A stretch of 35,298 nt of DNA, from the NCBI GenBank assembly GCA_023135565.1, contig JAGLSW010000635.1, positions 1 through 35,298 on the forward strand, given 5' to 3'. The notes beneath the pieces were generated by a model, which did no database searches, had not been told where the DNA came from, and was given only the letters and a program-made list of their open reading frames with translations. Origin of the DNA: Candidatus Aminicenantota bacterium (GTDB lineage Bacteria > Acidobacteriota > Aminicenantia > UBA2199). The position numbers and the translations under genes were made by a program. Shown one piece after another: positions 18,531-26,478 of this stretch. Position 1 is the stretch's first letter, and each line of letters begins with the position of its first letter.

Positions 18531-18574
18531 CCGCCCTTAGGCGGTTCTTTTTTTGAGCGCAGTCTCGAAAAAAG
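18531..18574. repeat. Two adjacent hairpins in the epimerase-oxidoreductase gap
   Basis: The 157-base gap between the epimerase stop and the oxidoreductase start holds two inverted repeats. The first is CCGCC-CTTA-GGCGG (18531-18544). The second pairs a run of T with a run of A around GAG/CTC (18547-18574). On the plus strand the first is followed by TTCTTTTTTT and would look like an intrinsic terminator, but no plus-strand gene precedes it. On the minus (coding) strand the T-tract is missing, so read-through is expected. It may be a REP-like intergenic repeat or an RNA-processing site. Confidence 0.55.
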
Positions 18575-18641
18575 CCTGTAATTCTAAACATCGGTATTTG
18601 CGGTCTGCCTACAATTTGGAATTTGTATTTTGTACGCTGCA

Positions 18642-19589
18642 TCAATACCACTGCGGGTGATCGATAATATCCCGGGCCAAGTTCCGTAAACCTTCTGCCA
18701 CGGGGATTTGCGGTTTCCAGCCTAACATTTTTTCAGCTTTGGAGTAATCGGCTCTACGCTCCCGTACAATACTTTTTTTGCCGGTAAACTGCGGTTCGAT
18801 GTTCTCTTTACCGGCTGCTTTGATGAGGATGTCCGCCAACTGCGCCACTGTAGTGGATTTATTGGTGCCTAAGTTGAAAATCTCGTTGGGCACACTGCTT
18901 TCCAATGCCAGGACATTGGCCGCGGCAATGTCCTGCACGTGGATAAAATCCATGGATTGTTTGCCGTCGCCGTCGATAATGGGCGCTTCATTGTTCATGA
19001 TTCGTTTCAAAAATAAAATCACGACGTTGGTGTAGTAGGCGTCCACATTCTGGCGCGGTCCGTACACGTTAAAGTAGCGGAACCCGGTATAATCTATGCC
19101 GTGAAACCTGGAATAATAGGCGGCAATCTGCTCGGTGGTATATTTACCGATACAATACGGCGTGATGGGTTTGATGGGGCTTTCCTCGGTCATTGGCAGC
19201 GTGTCCGGGTCGCCGTATACGGAGGCGGAACCGGCAAATATGACTTTTTTTATGCCCTTAATTCTTGCCGCTTCGAAAACATTGTTTGTGCCGGTTACAT
19301 TTATACTAAAAGATTCGGCGGGATTCTGCAAACTTTTGTTAATACAATCCGCTGCTTCATGATAGATGGCATCGATGCCTTCACAGGCTTCCAATAATCG
19401 CGATAAATAACGAATATCACCTTCCACGAATTCCACTTTACCGGCTTCGATCAAATCTCTAAATTTAGATTTATCGCCGCGATAGAGGTTGTCATAAAGT
19501 CGTACTTCATAACCTTTCGCTGCAAGCTGCCGGGTTATATGATAACCGATAAACCCGGCGCCTCCTGTGATTAGTATTTTTTTCTTCAT
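18642..19589 (-). CDS. NAD-dependent sugar epimerase/dehydratase (extended SDR)
   Basis: From the ATG at 19589 (AGAG upstream) the protein has 315 residues; the reading from a GTG at 19610 adds seven residues of poor quality. Features are the NAD loop GGAGFIG (9-15), FAGSASVYGDP with the catalytic Ser (about 121-123), and YCIGK (Tyr145, Lys149). GFRYFNVYGPRQ is typical of UDP-glucose 4-epimerase and related UDP-hexose enzymes. It interconverts or modifies a nucleotide sugar in the cytoplasm, perhaps UDP-GlcNAc/GalNAc or the 3-amino sugar made by its neighbours. The exact reaction cannot be read from the sequence. It starts 45 bases after the DegT gene. Confidence 0.87.
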   Translation of the reverse strand: MKKKILITGGAGFIGYHITRQLAAKGYEVRLYDNLYRGDKSKFRDLIEAGKVEFVEGDIRYLSRLLEACEGIDAIYHEAADCINKSLQNPAESFSINVTGTNNVFEAARIKGIKKVIFAGSASVYGDPDTLPMTEESPIKPITPYCIGKYTTEQIAAYYSRFHGIDYTGFRYFNVYGPRQNVDAYYTNVVILFLKRIMNNEAPIIDGDGKQSMDFIHVQDIAAANVLALESSVPNEIFNLGTNKSTTVAQLADILIKAAGKENIEPQFTGKKSIVRERRADYSKAEKMLGWKPQIPVAEGLRNLARDIIDHPQWY

Positions 19590-19634
19590 TTTATTACTCT
19601 TTGAATGCACATTATTGGGGAAATATTTCCCCTT

Positions 19635-20783
19635 CTATGCATTTAGTTCCTTTATCCGGCGGTTGAGCTGCCGCACTACAAAATATACCTGCTCTTCCTC
19701 CATCTCATAATACAAAGGCAGAGCCAGCGAACGGTTGAACAATTCATAGGAGTTGGGGCATTTATCTTTGCTTTTATATACCGGCTGAACATGAGAAGCA
19801 AATGTGCCGATCTGGGTTTGAATACCATCCCGGCGCAGCGCTAAAATCAATCTGTCCCGGTCTATACCCTCTGCCAACAAGCCGGCATAGGTCTGGTATA
19901 TATGAAAATATCCCTCCTCTGCCAGCGGTGGCGTTACAAATTCGACATTGGCTAACTCCCGGTTGTAAAGGGCTGCCAACCGGCTCCTTTTCTCCAATAC
20001 CCGCGGGTACTTCCGTAATTGGGCCAGGGCAACCGCCGCATTAATATCGGATAACTTGTAATTGTACCCGAGAGCACGAAAAACAGGGATACTAAACTCG
20101 TCCTGCCGTTTGTACGCCGATTCTATACCGAAACAGGAAAGCGAATCGATCCGGGCGGCATATTCTTCGGAATCGGTTACTACCATACCGCCTTCACCGG
20201 AGGTTACATTCTTGCGGGCATGAAATGAAAAAGCCGCCAGGTCACCATAGGACCCGGCAGGCCGCTCTTTATAACAGGCGCCCAGGGCACAAGCCGCGTC
20301 TTCTATTAATTTCAAATTGTGTCCCCGGGTAATATCCACTATCTCATCCATGTCACACATTAGGCCGAAAGCATGATTTATTACCAGGGCTTTCGTTTTC
20401 CCGGTTATTTTTTTTTCAATTAAACCCGGTAGGATATTGTATGTGTCTAAACTCACATCCACGAATACCGGTTTTGCCCCACAATACATCACCGCGTGCC
20501 CGGTGGCAGGGTAAGTATAATCAGAGACCAACACTTCATCACCGGGTTCGATGCCTATCGCAAGCAGGCTCAAGTGCAAAGCAGCGGTACAATTGTTCAC
20601 CGGGATCGCATATCCCCGGTTCGTAATTGCTTTAATCTTTTGGGCCAACTCCCGGCCCCGGGGGCCTTGACCGGCAGCCCAACCGGAATCGAGTACCTGC
20701 TTAACCGCTGCCAATTCGGCGGCATCGAAATATGGTTTTGCTAAAGGGATTATTTTTTTATTCGTAAATTGATTTTCGCTCAT
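19635..20783 (-). CDS. DegT/DnrJ/EryC1/StrS aminotransferase (sugar 3- or 4-amino)
   Basis: A 382-residue PLP-dependent aminotransferase. NNCTAALHL is the cofactor phosphate loop, IEDAACALGA holds the PLP Asp162, and FSFHARKNVTSGEGG holds the Schiff-base Lys191. The opening IPLAKPYFDAAE and the final PLYYEMEEEQVYFV are typical of the family. Together with the Gfo/Idh protein and the hexapeptide acyltransferase it forms the module that makes 3-amino or 3-acylamino UDP-sugars (WlbE- or GnnB-like). A 4-amino product via another keto-sugar cannot be excluded. AAGG lies 10 bases upstream of ATG. Confidence 0.9.
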   Translation of the reverse strand: MSENQFTNKKIIPLAKPYFDAAELAAVKQVLDSGWAAGQGPRGRELAQKIKAITNRGYAIPVNNCTAALHLSLLAIGIEPGDEVLVSDYTYPATGHAVMYCGAKPVFVDVSLDTYNILPGLIEKKITGKTKALVINHAFGLMCDMDEIVDITRGHNLKLIEDAACALGACYKERPAGSYGDLAAFSFHARKNVTSGEGGMVVTDSEEYAARIDSLSCFGIESAYKRQDEFSIPVFRALGYNYKLSDINAAVALAQLRKYPRVLEKRSRLAALYNRELANVEFVTPPLAEEGYFHIYQTYAGLLAEGIDRDRLILALRRDGIQTQIGTFASHVQPVYKSKDKCPNSYELFNRSLALPLYYEMEEEQVYFVVRQLNRRIKELNA

Positions 20784-20829
20784 GTGACTGTGCCTTGTTT
20801 CCTGGTAACCGTGCCCCTGTTCCCAGGGA

Positions 20830-21462
20830 TCAACCGGTGCGAATCATTTTTTGATAGGTACCCGGATCTATGTCGACTTCCAGGCCGCAGGGAGCGCAGC
20901 GCATTTTGACAGCCCCGGCTGCGGGTTCACCGTTTTCCGCTATTTCCCTATTCACTTCCGCCAACTTGCGGGCACATTTGCATATAAAACCGATTAGACG
21001 GGCCGGGTTGCCCGCCATCAGCGCATGGGCAGGCACATCTTTGGTCACCACGCTGCCTGCCCCGATCATGGCATATTCTCCGATGGTAACTCCACAGATC
21101 ACTGTGGCATTAGCTCCGATAGAAGCACCTCTTTTCACCAGCGTGGGGTATAGTTTATAATCATTAATAAAAGACCTGGGGAAAAGATCATTGGTAAAGG
21201 TCATATGAGGACCGAGAAACACATCGTCTTCTATAGTAACTCCCATGTAAATCGATACCCCGTTCTGGGTCTTGACATTATTACCGATGACTACGGTCTG
21301 AGCTACATACACGTCTTTGGCTAAAATACAATTCTTGCCTACTTTTGCGGATTCGCGCACCTGGGCCTGGTTCCAGATATAAGTGCCTTCCAGGACCGCA
21401 GCTTTCTCACTTACTTCTGCAGTGGGGTGAATAAATACCCCTGGAAATTTTTTGCTTTTCAT
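20830..21462 (-). CDS. Hexapeptide-repeat acyltransferase (WlbB/WbpD-like)
   Basis: A 210-residue left-handed beta-helix transferase from the ATG at 21462, preceded by GAGGTG; the GTG two codons upstream is less likely. It starts with [20 protein letters not shown] and has repeated [LIV]-G-x4 turns, including [23 protein letters not shown], here given in pieces: [10 protein letters not shown] and [10 protein letters not shown]. The C-terminus adds two Cys pairs, CKC and CAPCG, that could bind zinc, as in several WlbB-like enzymes. It would N-acetylate the 3-amino group made by the adjacent aminotransferase and oxidoreductase. The start of the next gene is 46 bases away. Confidence 0.85.
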   Translation of the reverse strand: MKSKKFPGVFIHPTAEVSEKAAVLEGTYIWNQAQVRESAKVGKNCILAKDVYVAQTVVIGNNVKTQNGVSIYMGVTIEDDVFLGPHMTFTNDLFPRSFINDYKLYPTLVKRGASIGANATVICGVTIGEYAMIGAGSVVTKDVPAHALMAGNPARLIGFICKCARKLAEVNREIAENGEPAAGAVKMRCAPCGLEVDIDPGTYQKMIRTG

Positions 21463-21465
21463 TAT

Positions 21466-21471
21466 CACCTC
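21466..21471 (-). promoter_or_regulatory. Ribosome site deciding the hexapeptide acyltransferase start
   Basis: GAGGTG lies three bases before the ATG at 21462. It fixes that ATG as the start rather than the GTG that overlaps the ribosome site itself. Confidence 0.75.
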
Positions 21472-21552
21472 ATTAATAATTAAAAGGCTTTGTATTTATT
21501 TTTAACTTAACGATCACGGATGAACTCTTTTCCAGGCATCCGGGGTAACTGC

Positions 21553-23022
21553 CTACCTTGTCTTTAAAGCTTCCCTGACAAAAAAATCCGAGAGGAATAT
21601 AAATATCGCCAGGAAAAACAAGTTATATGCCAGCAGCGTTAACCCGAAAAACTGGTGGGTGGTAAAGTGGGCAACCAGGAATCCCGTAAAAGAAGCCGGC
21701 AATATCGAAAGAGCATTCTTAAAGGGATCCGTACGTGACAACCTTCTTCTTGTGGCCGCAATGATGGCAAAATAGCTGCTCCAAAAGTATATAAAACACA
21801 AAAAACCGACAAGTCCCACCTGGGCAATAAGGGAAAAGTTACCCACATCGGGATCCATCACTGCCATTGCTTTATCTGAGAATCCCCAACCCAAAACCGG
21901 GTTCTCTTTAATCCCCTCTAATACTACGGGGAGCCTGTTTTCTGATTTGTGTTCAAGCATTTTGTAAGACTGTGAGCCTTCTTCCCTGATTGAAAATATA
22001 CTGGTCAGTCTTTGCGCTGTCGCCTGGAACTTCACGCTTGATCCCGGGCTATAGATGCTTATACCATAACCTATAACCGCCAGGGCAAACAGGACGCCTA
22101 CCACTTTCCCGATTCTTTTCGACTTTACCAGGAATACCATGAGTATTAATGTAAAAACCACAAACCAGACCCTTGTGGCAGTCATCAGGATCGATATGTA
22201 AGCCAATGCTCCTACGATGTTGAAATAAATATTATGCCGGATGTTTAGTAAAGATAAAAGAAGCGAAAAAATGAAGCAGTATAGGACCAATATATGCTCG
22301 CCCCCGAACATGCCAAAACGGGCCACATGCCCGAACATATATATTTCCCTTAAACTCCCGGGACTAAAAAGCAAAACAAAATGACTGCCTGTTATAAAAA
22401 AATAAACGGCTGTGAAAAATGTAAAAAAAATTAGAGGTAAAGGCAGCCGTACAAATTTCGCGGTGTCTTCATCAGTTTTTATTAAAAAGGGGACGGAAAT
22501 TAAACATGAATAAAACAAAAAATTTCTCAAAAAATAAGCAAGCGTACCGATAGATGTGCCATATATCCCAAGAGATACCAAAAATAAAAACAAAGTATAA
22601 AATGAAATTAATAGCAGCGGTTTTGCTAACAGGTAGCGGTATTTTCTACCGGAAAATAAAGCTTTGACCAGTGCCGCTATCATAAATACTTCATGGGTGG
22701 TGAAAGTAAAACCTACCCCTAAAGAAAAAACCGGCAGCCGGTAAAGAGATTCTCTTTGTGCTTCCGTAAAGAAATTACCGGGGCAGCAAATAAGGATGAA
22801 AAAATAGGCAAGCCAAAAATAGTCCTTTTTCGATCTAAAAAAAGTTATAACAATAATGACAATAAAAAAAGTCGCAATAATTTGCGGCATTTTGTATACA
22901 ATAACTGCCGTTAAAGCAAACAACAACAGCATCGAGATACTCTCTTTGAAAATTTCCTTCTCAAAGATGCTGCTCTGCTTCAAAACTAACAGGTTGGATT
23001 TTACAGCGACGACAGGCATCAT
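21553..23022 (-). CDS. O-antigen ligase/polymerase-like membrane protein (Wzy-like)
   Basis: A 489-residue polytopic protein with about ten to twelve hydrophobic helices. A large hydrophilic stretch follows the middle helices (about residues 320-380, including NRLPVVLEGIKENPVLGWGFS). The NPVLGWGFSD segment near its end is a hallmark of the Wzy/WaaL-like O-antigen ligase family (PF04932). In a Wzx-dependent cluster it most probably polymerises repeat units at the outer face of the inner membrane, but a ligase role cannot be ruled out. No strong ribosome site is visible. Confidence 0.82.
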   Translation of the reverse strand: MMPVVAVKSNLLVLKQSSIFEKEIFKESISMLLLFALTAVIVYKMPQIIATFFIVIIVITFFRSKKDYFWLAYFFILICCPGNFFTEAQRESLYRLPVFSLGVGFTFTTHEVFMIAALVKALFSGRKYRYLLAKPLLLISFYTLFLFLVSLGIYGTSIGTLAYFLRNFLFYSCLISVPFLIKTDEDTAKFVRLPLPLIFFTFFTAVYFFITGSHFVLLFSPGSLREIYMFGHVARFGMFGGEHILVLYCFIFSLLLSLLNIRHNIYFNIVGALAYISILMTATRVWFVVFTLILMVFLVKSKRIGKVVGVLFALAVIGYGISIYSPGSSVKFQATAQRLTSIFSIREEGSQSYKMLEHKSENRLPVVLEGIKENPVLGWGFSDKAMAVMDPDVGNFSLIAQVGLVGFLCFIYFWSSYFAIIAATRRRLSRTDPFKNALSILPASFTGFLVAHFTTHQFFGLTLLAYNLFFLAIFIFLSDFFVREALKTR

Positions 23023-23090
23023 TCTTATATGTCCAGGTTTCTAATTGCCAATATTATACACAACGAACCGGTTTCGATACTTTCCATTTT

Positions 23091-24137
23091 TTAACTAATT
23101 TTTTTCAACATTTCCTGCATACGGTCTTTGTATGTATGATTATCTTTCATTTTTTCATAGATATTATTAATATAGCCGGTTCTTTCCCCGGGATTTTTTA
23201 AAAAAAAGGCGACTTTATCTTTTAAATCGGCGATACTTTTAAATGTTACCACATCATCTTTAGAAAACAAAGTATCGATATCTTTACGATAATCTACGAT
23301 TTGAAAACCTTTCGCCGCGGCAATCTCGAATAGTCTTTGTTGAAAGGTCGTAAAACATTGAGGGTTGGGAATATTGAGGTTGATGTTTGCAATTTGATAC
23401 ATCTTGTTTAGCGCCGGGAAATCCAACCTGTCGCCCTGGAAAGCGAGTTCTAACTCCGGGTAATATTTGTATTGTTTATCCCAGGCGTCGTCCCCCCAGA
23501 TTTTCAACCCGAAATGGGCAACCTGGGCAAGAATGCCGGACCGGTATACGCCTTCCGCTTTCTCTCCGTAGGCTGATCCGGCAAAGGCCAGGTTACAACC
23601 GTATACTTCCCGGTCGCCGGCGGTAACTTGAACGGGTTTGAAAGAATCGGGATCATAGGCCCCAAGTAGGTGATAAATTTTTGCCTGGGGAGCCAGGTTC
23701 GCGACATTCTGCCGCCATATCATATCACCGAGAAAAAGGTAATCGAAAAATTTCAAGGTGTGAGGAAAATACTTGAAACGGGTGGAATCGAAAGGATTAT
23801 CAGCCACCCAGCAAACCGTACAGATGCGGCAGCGTTCTTTGATATACCGTAGTGTGCCTGGGTACAACCAGCGGCAGTTCAAAGAAAAAAAGAGGTCGGG
23901 TTTGAACTGTTCTACCAAACTCAGCATCTTTCTATTATATACATCGGACATCTGCTTTGCTAAGTAGGTTTCGATTTTTTTTATTTGCCTTAACTTTAGA
24001 TGGTATATCAATGGATACAGACCTTTCTCACTGTCGAGCGGACACACTTCTACTTCGTGGCCCAGTTCCTTAAAAGCTTTAACCACAAAACCATGGGTGC
24101 CCCCCAACCAATTATTGATAGGCATAAGTATTTTCAT
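23091..24137 (-). CDS. CgeB-like glycosyltransferase
   Basis: A 348-residue protein resembling the CgeB/spore-maturation-type glycosyltransferases (GT-B fold). It has MPINNWLGGTHGFVVKAF at the start, PDLFFSLNCRW and CWVADNPFDS in the first half, and TTFQQRLFEIAAAKGFQIVDY in the second. It ends with the DVVTFKSIADLKDKVAFFL segment that is usual before the C-terminus of the family. It is presumed to add a sugar to the repeat unit. Its start overlaps the GNAT gene stop by 4 bases. Confidence 0.78.
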   Translation of the reverse strand: MKILMPINNWLGGTHGFVVKAFKELGHEVEVCPLDSEKGLYPLIYHLKLRQIKKIETYLAKQMSDVYNRKMLSLVEQFKPDLFFSLNCRWLYPGTLRYIKERCRICTVCWVADNPFDSTRFKYFPHTLKFFDYLFLGDMIWRQNVANLAPQAKIYHLLGAYDPDSFKPVQVTAGDREVYGCNLAFAGSAYGEKAEGVYRSGILAQVAHFGLKIWGDDAWDKQYKYYPELELAFQGDRLDFPALNKMYQIANINLNIPNPQCFTTFQQRLFEIAAAKGFQIVDYRKDIDTLFSKDDVVTFKSIADLKDKVAFFLKNPGERTGYINNIYEKMKDNHTYKDRMQEMLKKIS

Positions 24138-24658
24138 TTTTTAAAATATTCCTCGGAGAGCAAGCTCATTATGAGCTTATCCCAATATTTACCGGAGCGG
24201 AAAATCGACGCGGGGATTCTACCGGTTTCCACGAAACCCACCTGTTTATAGAGTCTAACCGCGGTTTCGTTAAATTCTGTCACCTGGAGATATACACAAT
24301 GCATGTTAAAATGGTTAAAAAGGTACTCCAGGGCCATTTGATAGGCTTTTTTGCCGAAGCCCTGGCCCCTATAAGCGGGGAAAATATCGGCCCCGATTTC
24401 CACCGACCTATTGACAGGATCGATGTCCTGGAACCTCAACACGCCGATAACGCTGTCGTAATTTTCTTTTACAATGCAGAACCACTGCTGACTCTTGCTT
24501 CGGGAGACTCCATGCCACCACGATTTCTGCTGCTCGCTGGAAACCATGTCTATACCACCCAGGTTCAGCAGGGTTGACGAATCATTACGGTTTTTTCTCA
24601 AAATTTCGAGGTCTCCCTCATCCACCGGTCTAAAGCCCATATCTTTATACTTATACAT
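24134..24658 (-). CDS. GNAT N-acetyltransferase (PseH/RimJ-like)
   Basis: A 174-residue GNAT protein. The acetyl-CoA loop is YRGQGFGKKAY (96-106), followed by the C-terminal LQVTEFNETAVRLYKQVGF motif. Length and layout match sugar-nucleotide acetyltransferases such as PseH and FlmH, as well as RimJ. Its 8-base overlap with the nucleotidyltransferase gene and 4-base overlap with the CgeB-like gene suggest that it modifies the nucleotide sugar made by the kinase/nucleotidyltransferase pair. The substrate is inferred only from position. Confidence 0.82.
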   Translation of the reverse strand: MYKYKDMGFRPVDEGDLEILRKNRNDSSTLLNLGGIDMVSSEQQKSWWHGVSRSKSQQWFCIVKENYDSVIGVLRFQDIDPVNRSVEIGADIFPAYRGQGFGKKAYQMALEYLFNHFNMHCVYLQVTEFNETAVRLYKQVGFVETGRIPASIFRSGKYWDKLIMSLLSEEYFKK

Positions 24659-25322
24659 TTTTACATATCTCCTTCTTTAGAAAATTCGACGCAGCGGTGA
24701 TACTCTTATAGTCCCCGATGTCGAACCAGTAACCATTATGCTCACTGAAAGCCGATTTGGGGTGATTCAAAACATTATCTCCCGAATCTATTTCTAAAGA
24801 ACTGCGCACGATATAAGGAGCCACTACCCCGAACCGGGTTGGGGGCGCGGGATGTTTATAATAGAATTTTTTCTCTTCGGGATCATAACAACCCATACCG
24901 GAAAGCTTTTTCGTGTCAGCCATCTCGAACAGGGAAAAAACCAGGTCTACCTGCTCTGCCTGGAATTTTCCTATTAGGCTGTCCACATCGATATCGGAAA
25001 CATTGTCGCTGGGCATCAACACCCCATGTTTTTGGGCGCCGGTTACTTTTTTTATATAATCCCAACCGGAAAACATGTCGGAAACCTCATTGTCATCCTG
25101 GATAATTGTTGGGTGCCCCGCTGTTTTTAATTTCGCATCATTTTCGTTATTGGACAAAATAATAATCTCATCGACATAGCTTGATTTTTCCAATAATTCA
25201 AGACCGTACCGAAAAACCGGCCGGTCATAAATAGGCACAAAAGATTTGGAAATATACTTCGTGATTTCCCCTAAGCGGGCGCCCCGTCCGCCGCAAAAAA
25301 GCACACCTAAAAATTCTTCCAT
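24651..25322 (-). CDS. Sugar-phosphate nucleotidyltransferase
   Basis: A 223-residue nucleotidyltransferase of the RmlA/HddC fold. The N-terminal GVLFCGGRGARLGEITKYIS (5-24) is the NTP-binding GG-x-GxRL motif, followed by KSFVPIYDRPV. VLMPSDNVSDID holds the metal Asp, and WFDIGDYKSI lies near the end. It activates a sugar 1-phosphate to an NDP-sugar. Because it overlaps the GHMP kinase gene by 16 bases, the kinase product is the likely substrate, as with HddA and HddC of the GDP-heptose pathway. The nucleotide base is not predictable. Confidence 0.87.
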   Translation of the reverse strand: MEEFLGVLFCGGRGARLGEITKYISKSFVPIYDRPVFRYGLELLEKSSYVDEIIILSNNENDAKLKTAGHPTIIQDDNEVSDMFSGWDYIKKVTGAQKHGVLMPSDNVSDIDVDSLIGKFQAEQVDLVFSLFEMADTKKLSGMGCYDPEEKKFYYKHPAPPTRFGVVAPYIVRSSLEIDSGDNVLNHPKSAFSEHNGYWFDIGDYKSITAASNFLKKEICKNV

Positions 25323-26320
25323 AATATCTCGGTTCCTTGATGGTTAAACTTGACATCTAAAGCGATAAAATTAGGATATAATTCATATTTGATTTTCTCT
25401 TTCAGACCGGGGTCATCTACGAAGGCCAGGAAAAAACCCCCGCCGCCGGCGCCTAATATCTTACCGCCGCTGACCCCCTTGCTCCTGAGAGTCTCGTACA
25501 GTTGATCGATATAAGGATTGGTGGAATGCCGGTTACTCGATTTTTTCAGCAGCCAGCCTTCATGCAGCAGCTCGCCCAATTCGCTTAAATCGGAATCCTC
25601 CGCTTTCAAGGCATCCAAAAAATTGTAGGATAGTTTTTGCAGTTCATCGAAATATTTTCGAGTGTCCCCGTTTTTCGAGTTGTTATCCAGGTTTAGCTGA
25701 ATGCTGCGCGACTCCCTGGCTAAATTAGTGAAAACCAGGAGTAGGCTGTCTTCAAGAGCTTTGGTTCGTTCGGGGCTCAATGCCGCCGGTTCCACAACCA
25801 CCTGACCGTCCGGCTTAAAGGTAATGGAGTTTAAACCCCCGAAAACAGCGGCATACTGATCCTGCTTGCCGCCTAATGTGCCGGTTTCCGTTTCCAATTT
25901 GTAGGTCAGTTCCGCCAGATCGTATTTGTCTTTTATCTCCTTGTCCCGCATGGCGGCGCACCCTTTTACCAGGGCGCTCATCAGCGACGACGAGGCGCCC
26001 AACCCGCTGCCCGAAGTCATCACGTCGGAGGTAATCACCACCTCGGCGCCTTTGAACATGCCGAAATTTTCCAGGGCGGTGCGGCTGTACTTGTGGGTGA
26101 TGCGGCTGGTGATGGGTTCGGTTTCGATTTCCGCATGGTGCACCCGCACATTGGCGTCGAACATGTCCTTAATAGCGGTGTAAACATAGAGATCGACGGC
26201 GGCGGACACTACGTGCCCGGGGGCGCCCCGGGAGTAATAAGATTCGATGTCCGTTCCTCCGCCTGCAAAACTGATACGCAGCGGCGCTCTTACATAAATG
26301 TGTTTTTTGTCGTATAACAT
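25307..26320 (-). CDS. GHMP sugar kinase (HddA-like)
   Basis: The start is ATG 26320, set by GGAGG ten bases upstream, giving 337 residues, the size of HddA. A longer reading to 26431 only translates repeat B (Arg/Gly/Pro-rich). Motifs are RAPLRISFAGGGTDIESYY (11-29), the ATP loop GSGLGASSS (104-112) and GGKILGAGGGGFFLAF near the C-terminus. This subgroup phosphorylates C1 of sugars (D-glycero-D-manno-heptose 7-phosphate, L-fucose). No heptose isomerase (GmhA) or phosphatase (GmhB) is in the window, so a heptose substrate is possible but unproven. It is followed by its presumed partner nucleotidyltransferase. Confidence 0.88.
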   Translation of the reverse strand: MLYDKKHIYVRAPLRISFAGGGTDIESYYSRGAPGHVVSAAVDLYVYTAIKDMFDANVRVHHAEIETEPITSRITHKYSRTALENFGMFKGAEVVITSDVMTSGSGLGASSSLMSALVKGCAAMRDKEIKDKYDLAELTYKLETETGTLGGKQDQYAAVFGGLNSITFKPDGQVVVEPAALSPERTKALEDSLLLVFTNLARESRSIQLNLDNNSKNGDTRKYFDELQKLSYNFLDALKAEDSDLSELGELLHEGWLLKKSSNRHSTNPYIDQLYETLRSKGVSGGKILGAGGGGFFLAFVDDPGLKEKIKYELYPNFIALDVKFNHQGTEILWKNF

Positions 26321-26330
26321 AAAATAATTG

Positions 26331-26335
26331 CCTCC
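26331..26335 (-). promoter_or_regulatory. Ribosome site of the GHMP kinase, at the repeat B edge
   Basis: GGAGG on the minus strand lies ten bases before the ATG at 26320 and excludes the longer upstream reading. It sits inside a CCCGGAGGCA segment at the end of repeat B, so the repeat may have provided the translation signal. Confidence 0.8.
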
Positions 26336-26454
26336 GGGCCTGCGGGGAAACCTTCCCCCGTTCGGGGAACGCCTGCCTCCGGCGGCCCTGCCGGGGGCCA
26401 AACTTTTGTTTAAAAAATCAAAAGCGCTCACACGCTGCCCTGCCGCGAAGCGGC
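26331..26454 (+). repeat. Interspersed repeat copy B between epimerase and GHMP kinase
   Basis: Bases 26386-26408 are identical to 110-132 of copy A, and 26416-26439 match 164-187 with two differences; both copies have the same orientation. It also holds the hairpins GCCGC-GAA-GCGGC (26442-26454) and CCCC/GGGG arms around 26353-26368, plus two GGAGGCA boxes on the minus strand. It fills the gap between two genes of the same operon and seems to be a mobile-like intergenic cassette without a coding frame of its own. No transposase is present. Confidence 0.75.
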
Positions 26455-26478
26455 TTATAGCCCGCCCGCCCCGAGGGT

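Noticed and set aside
18531-18554. Intrinsic terminator on the plus strand
   Set aside because: Stem and T-run are present, but no plus-strand gene leads into it; kept only as an unassigned hairpin.
26321-26431. N-terminal extension of the GHMP kinase
   Set aside because: The extra 37 residues translate repeat B, are Arg/Gly/Pro-rich, have no family counterpart, and a GGAGG site supports the internal ATG.
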